DNA from: Stropharia rugosoannulata
Lineage: Eukaryota; Basidiomycota; Agaricomycetes; Agaricales; Strophariaceae
Direction: 5' to 3'
Length of the DNA stretch: 64,000 bases
Assembly: GCA_028532985.1 (NCBI GenBank)
Contig: JANCIK010000002.1
Coordinates: forward strand, 620,001-684,000
Made by a program: the position numbers and the translations under genes
Shown here: positions 59,839 through 64,000 of the stretch, in pieces
Layout of the letters: every line of letters begins with the position of its first letter
Numbering within the stretch: position 1 is the first letter of the stretch
The notes under the pieces: model-generated
Seen by the model: only the letters and a program-made list of their open reading frames with translations
Told to the model about the DNA's origin: nothing
The model's database searches: none

Positions 59839-62800
59839 ATGAACACTACTGTCAACGCTGTAAGTTGATGTTTGTAGCTCGCGGCTCAAGTTGACTGACA
59901 TACTCTCTCGCTTAGTTCGCCTGCCAAAGCTACAACGACAAGGGCAAAGCTAAAGTGCATACCGTCTATAGCGACTTCGATTTAGTATATGGTGATGGCT
60001 ATGACTTTTACAACGAAGAAGAGGCATTGCGTCGCGCCATGGCGGAGTCTAAGGCCCAATACCATTACCAGGACTATCACGTCAATAAAGAGTCAGGCAG
60101 CAGCACGGGGCCCGGCACAATATCCCGCTCTGAAGTTGACAAACAACGCGCGGTAAAGACATCCCCTACCTGCGCCCAATCCCACTCTTCTCAGTCCCGC
60201 TCCATCCAGGACTGCAATGGCAAACTCAACACCCAGCCAGTCAACGACCATTCTGCGACTCCTGCTTCCGGCCAGTCTTCCCAGCGCACCAACGACTCAG
60301 GCAACAGTGAGAAGGTCGCGCAGTGCGCGCCGGCCCCGGCCATTCCACACCTGGATATCATGCAGGACAACCTGCCTAAGCCAGACAACACAGATGCGCC
60401 TGTTGCGCCTGTGGAATCCACCGGCTCCTACGAGTCATTGGACGAGCGTAGCCTAGACGAGTCTATCACCCCCAGCGGGCACTCATCTGACGAAGACGAC
60501 CTTGAGGAGGTCGTAATCAGCTATGTGAGCCCAGAACAGCAGACTGCCGCGTTGAAGCTTCATACCCAGCGCGCCGCGTCGCCTATCCGCCTCGAGTTCG
60601 CCCCTTTCGAGATTACTATCGAGAGTCTCACCTCGAAGATGTCATCGCTCGAGACGGGTGACTCCCCGCCTGAGCAGTTTAATTATTCAAAGGACGACCG
60701 TTCCTCTCGGCGGTCATCCAGAGGGTCTGGGGAAAGCTCTGATGGCTCCGCGTCATCCAGTTCAACACGCACGCTGAAGCGCCGTGCACCGGACTCGGAC
60801 GCAGAGGACGAGCAAAACACACCTGCCAATGCTGGTGGTACCCACCCGATGGCAAGATACAGTCCCAGGAGGCGACTTAATTCCCTCGAAACGGTGGCAC
60901 ACGGGCAGGAGCATGTGAATGCACCAGAATCTGTCGATAGGGCACCATCGAAGGCTGATGAAGCCGAACAAACGCACGACAAAGTAGAGGAAAAGCAGGT
61001 AAGTTTATCGGCTACAGCGCATGCATTTTCCATGAACCTAGCTGACATTTTGTACTGTAGGCGCAATCTTCGCACGTCGTCCATGTAGATATCGCTGGAC
61101 AGAGGCCTCCAGTAGAGCTCGTGTCTGAGCTCGCCATATCACATGCACCACAAGTGCACGATGAAGAAGTACCACAGGAGATGGCGGCGGCGGCCCCAGA
61201 GAGCCAGCATGCGCAACAGCAAGAGTGCGAGGTGATCCGCAACGAACCTTTGCAGGCGACACAACAATCGTTGGAGTCGTCGCCCGGCGTTATCTGCGGT
61301 TCGACTCCAGAAATCCCGGAGCATCAGGAGCTACCGCTGCCTGTGTTATCTACAAGCGAAGTGTCAGCGTACTTGGCCCATACGTTGGCAAATGAATCGG
61401 CGGCACAAATTCTGATCGACTTGAAGTATTCTCAGATACAGAGCGCTCCTTCGCAAGATCACAAAATGCTCGACGACGTCCAGGTGTGTCAACCCCTACC
61501 AGCGGAAACATACGACCCCAAGCAGCACTTCTACACTCCGTTGGTCAGCGCGGGGGATTTCCAGATGGACGTGGTGGCCGTGGAGGTGCAGGAAAAGATA
61601 GCGGTTGACGTCCTGATGTCTTTTCAGACATCGCGAGCTCCTCCGAGAGAGGACCACCAAATGTCCAATGTCAACCTCCAGGTGCCCCATCAAACCCCTA
61701 CAGTGGAGGAATACAACCCAAGGCAACCCTACTTCCAAATTCCCTTGGGCAGCGCGAGTCAGAGCATCGCAGTAATGGAGACGCAAGAGGGCACCGCCGA
61801 GGTGCATGTGGGCACTGCGCCGGCGGGTGCGATGGAAGAGATCGAGGACGAGATGGTGCAGGCGGAGGAGGTGGAGGATGGCCCAACCTTTACGCCGATG
61901 CATGTGCATGAGGAACCTCTAGTTGAACATGCCATGCATCAGATTGCCGCACCACTCCCGTCGTCGGACGTCCATGTCATCAACGAGGACGAGGGTATGC
62001 TCGCAACGATAGAGATTAGCGCTGAAAACAGCGCTGCGGCGTCGATGTGGATGAATATGGTAAGGCAGTTCCTTGTTTGTGTGACTTATAAAATACTTAC
62101 CAGACGAAACTAGGGGGCCGCGGTTATGGGCCAGCTGTCGGCATTCGCAGAGTGGAACAGCAACCTGTATGTCCTCTGTATATATTGCATACATTTCAAA
62201 TATGCTGACTTCTATTTACAGAGCACAGTCTCTTTGCAGGCACGTTTTGAGGAGTGAGGAGGATATCGACATGGGTACCTCCGTAGATGACATGGTTGAG
62301 CAGCTGTTAGTATTTATGGTTTATTACTCACTGTTATTTGCATGTAAATCTGACACTTGACTTCTTTTGCTGTTTTTTTTAGGATAAAGAAGCTTGAACA
62401 GTTGAAGCTGGACACCCCATCGACAAGCACTGCGGCCATCACAGTCGTAGTGCCTCCCGTCGATTCCCAGCCCCCCTGCGAACAGAGAAATGCTGAGCCT
62501 AAGGAACACAAGCTGGTGGCTACTACCAACGAGCAGTCACCGGTTCTGTGCGAACGTCGACGAAAGCACAGGTATTCCGCAGAGCCATACCAGTGTCTCG
62601 ACACTATCGCCCGGCGCGAAGCGAAGCGGAAGGCCGCGGCGAAAAAGTTAAACATTTGCCGCCCCAAGTCCGTAAGAACGCAGAAGAGTTCTGCCGCTGC
62701 CGCCGCTGTCTCATCGCTCCCAGTCAATGTCAGTCCCGATGCGCCCATCCATAATTCGGAGTATGCTCCGGTCTTCAAGACCGTATTAGAAGCACCCATC

Positions 62801-63385
62801 GCCAACTCGGATGACGCGCCATCGACCGCCGCCTCGCCGGGGCTTTCCAGGAGTGAAGCCATAGCTCAAGATCATGCTGCTCTCACCACGGCCCCCATTC
62901 TTTCGCCGCCCCACCGTACCTCTCCCACACATGCAGCACCTGCTGCTCACATCTCTTCTTTCTCATCGCTCAGTTATGGCCAATCCAATGCACCTATCTC
63001 AAGCGGCCTCCCAGCGCCCAGAGTCAATAATGGAAATCAAACGCCCAGCACCACCACGGCCGCTGCCACCAGCTCCCTACCTTTGCCATTGCCCAACTCA
63101 CCTCCCCAAGCATCAAACTCGCCCTCAACATCAGTCCCCAATCCTGTCCCATCATCTCTAGTACCTGCTGCTCCGGATTCTACAGTTGTTGATGCACGAA
63201 CTCTTGATATCAGTATGACAGGAGAAAGGCGGTTGGACGAGCACGACGACGCAAGGGTAATGCCCGGCCATTATGCACTGGTGCACAGCTACAACGGCTA
63301 CATGGATGCAGAAGAAAGCTGGGGGTATCCCTTTGGACTGCTGTCCCTGGCAGCAGTTCTTACTGCGGCTGTATATGTCCGCTGA
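59839..63385 (+). CDS. Uncharacterised disordered protein with hydrophobic C-terminal tail (1080 aa)
   Basis: Six exons: 59839-59859, 59916-60998, 61061-62059, 62114-62166, 62222-62305 and 62383-63385. The first exon codes only seven residues, MNTTVNA. All phases close. Residues 8-45 hold a conserved-looking segment (YSDFDLVYGDGYDFYNEEEALRRAM in outline: acidic, aromatic, then a helix). Most of the protein is Ser/Pro/Glu-rich and looks disordered. Residues about 715-765 form a predicted helical segment across three small exons (MGQLSAFAEWNSNLAQSLCR and VEQLIKKLEQLKL). The last 20 residues are hydrophobic (FGLLSLAAVLTAAVYVR), so the protein may be tail-anchored in a membrane. I do not recognise the family. 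The unusually long upstream region suggests complex regulation. Confidence 0.72.
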
Positions 63386-64000
63386 ACCTACTTGTCTTAA
63401 ATTATTATTAACATATTTTTTCCCTCTTTTGTTTGCATCTCTCTCGCTTTCCGTAGACTCTTGATCTCATAGTAGTTGTAGTTTGCTCTCGTCTCATATC
63501 CCGTTATCGCGCCGTAGCTAGTATTTCATTGTCCATTGTTGTCGTAATTCTCTCTTCCGATCCCTTTTTACTTTGCTATCAACTTGCTTTTGCTTTTCTG
63601 CTATCTGCTATACTCGATGCTATCCTTGTTCTACCCTGTTGTTTGAAATGCATGTACTGTAGTATATAGTACACCGTAACTTGTTGCTTGCTCGTTTTGT
63701 CCTCGTAGTACCTGGTATTTTGTAGTATAACTGTAGAGTATGATGGTGCTTTATACTTGAATTTGCATTTTCTTGTAGAGTTGCTGGCGAGTTATGAGCT
63801 TGTGAGCGAAAGGCGCAAAGCAACCGCAAAGCGAATGGCGAACAGCGTGCCTCGGCATGTGCCTCGGCATGTGCATCCGCGCGTTCTGTTTGTTATCACC
63901 AGACGCCTCAATGGCCTGATCAATTGCTGATCAAGTTCAACCTTTCCTGCGCCGCAGCGCGCGTTTAAACGTGTTCGCCTCTTTTCCGCCGATGTTTTTC
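63386..64000. other. 3' flank to the window end
   Basis: T/C-rich 3' untranslated-type sequence with no gene. A 12-bp unit, GTGCCTCGGCAT, is repeated twice in tandem at 63847-63870. Confidence 0.5.

Noticed and set aside
1..64000. CRISPR arrays, operons, ribosome-binding sites, rRNA genes
   Set aside because: The window is eukaryotic; I saw no regular spacer-repeat array and no rRNA-like or intact tRNA sequence.

Overview
The window is nuclear DNA from a filamentous basidiomycete, most likely an Agaricomycete. Genes are dense and intron-rich, with GT-AG introns mostly 45-70 bp long. The protein families recognised are typical of mushroom-forming fungi: F-box-like proteins, TAP-like hydrolases with a conserved mosaic of small exons, a caspase-like protein with its C-terminal module, a fungal POM34 and a fused ADE2. 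No species can be named from the sequence. I rebuilt gene models by hand from reading frame, splice sites and family knowledge. In every multi-exon model the intron phases close exactly, which is the main support for the exon coordinates.

Layout. 0.6-8.1 kb: an uncharacterised disordered protein, a His/Pro-rich secreted protein and an F-box-like protein. 9.2-12.8 kb: two core genes on the minus strand, cyclin C (ssn8) and mitochondrial malate dehydrogenase. 13.6-32.1 kb: an accessory block. It is bounded by two inverted paralogues of a TAP-like alpha/beta hydrolase that share the same 12-exon architecture, and it also holds a decayed third fragment. Between them lie a DUF2235 hydrolase-caspase fusion and a 1855-residue ankyrin protein. 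The fusion gene is split by a 1.8 kb element with 12-bp terminal inverted repeats. That element in turn carries a nested, internally deleted Tc1-like element and a tRNA-like relic.

32.6-55.5 kb: mostly core genes. These are a POM34-like nucleoporin, an F-box-like gene, a large SH3 + Ras-association protein, an isoprenylcysteine methyltransferase-like protein, RSA3, a short-chain dehydrogenase, ADE2, RFC1 (divergent from ADE2 over 257 bp) and two uncharacterised conserved proteins. 55.5-59.8 kb is a gene-free stretch of 4.3 kb. It is followed by a 1080-residue disordered protein with a C-terminal hydrophobic tail.

The core genes cover housekeeping: transcription mediator, TCA cycle, nuclear pore, ribosome assembly, purine synthesis and replication clamp loading. 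They are not functionally linked to one another. The most interesting material is the accessory block. The DUF2235-caspase protein has an intact hydrolase signature but an alanine where caspases carry the catalytic cysteine. It looks like a two-domain effector whose gene was later broken by the transposon exactly at an exon-intron border.
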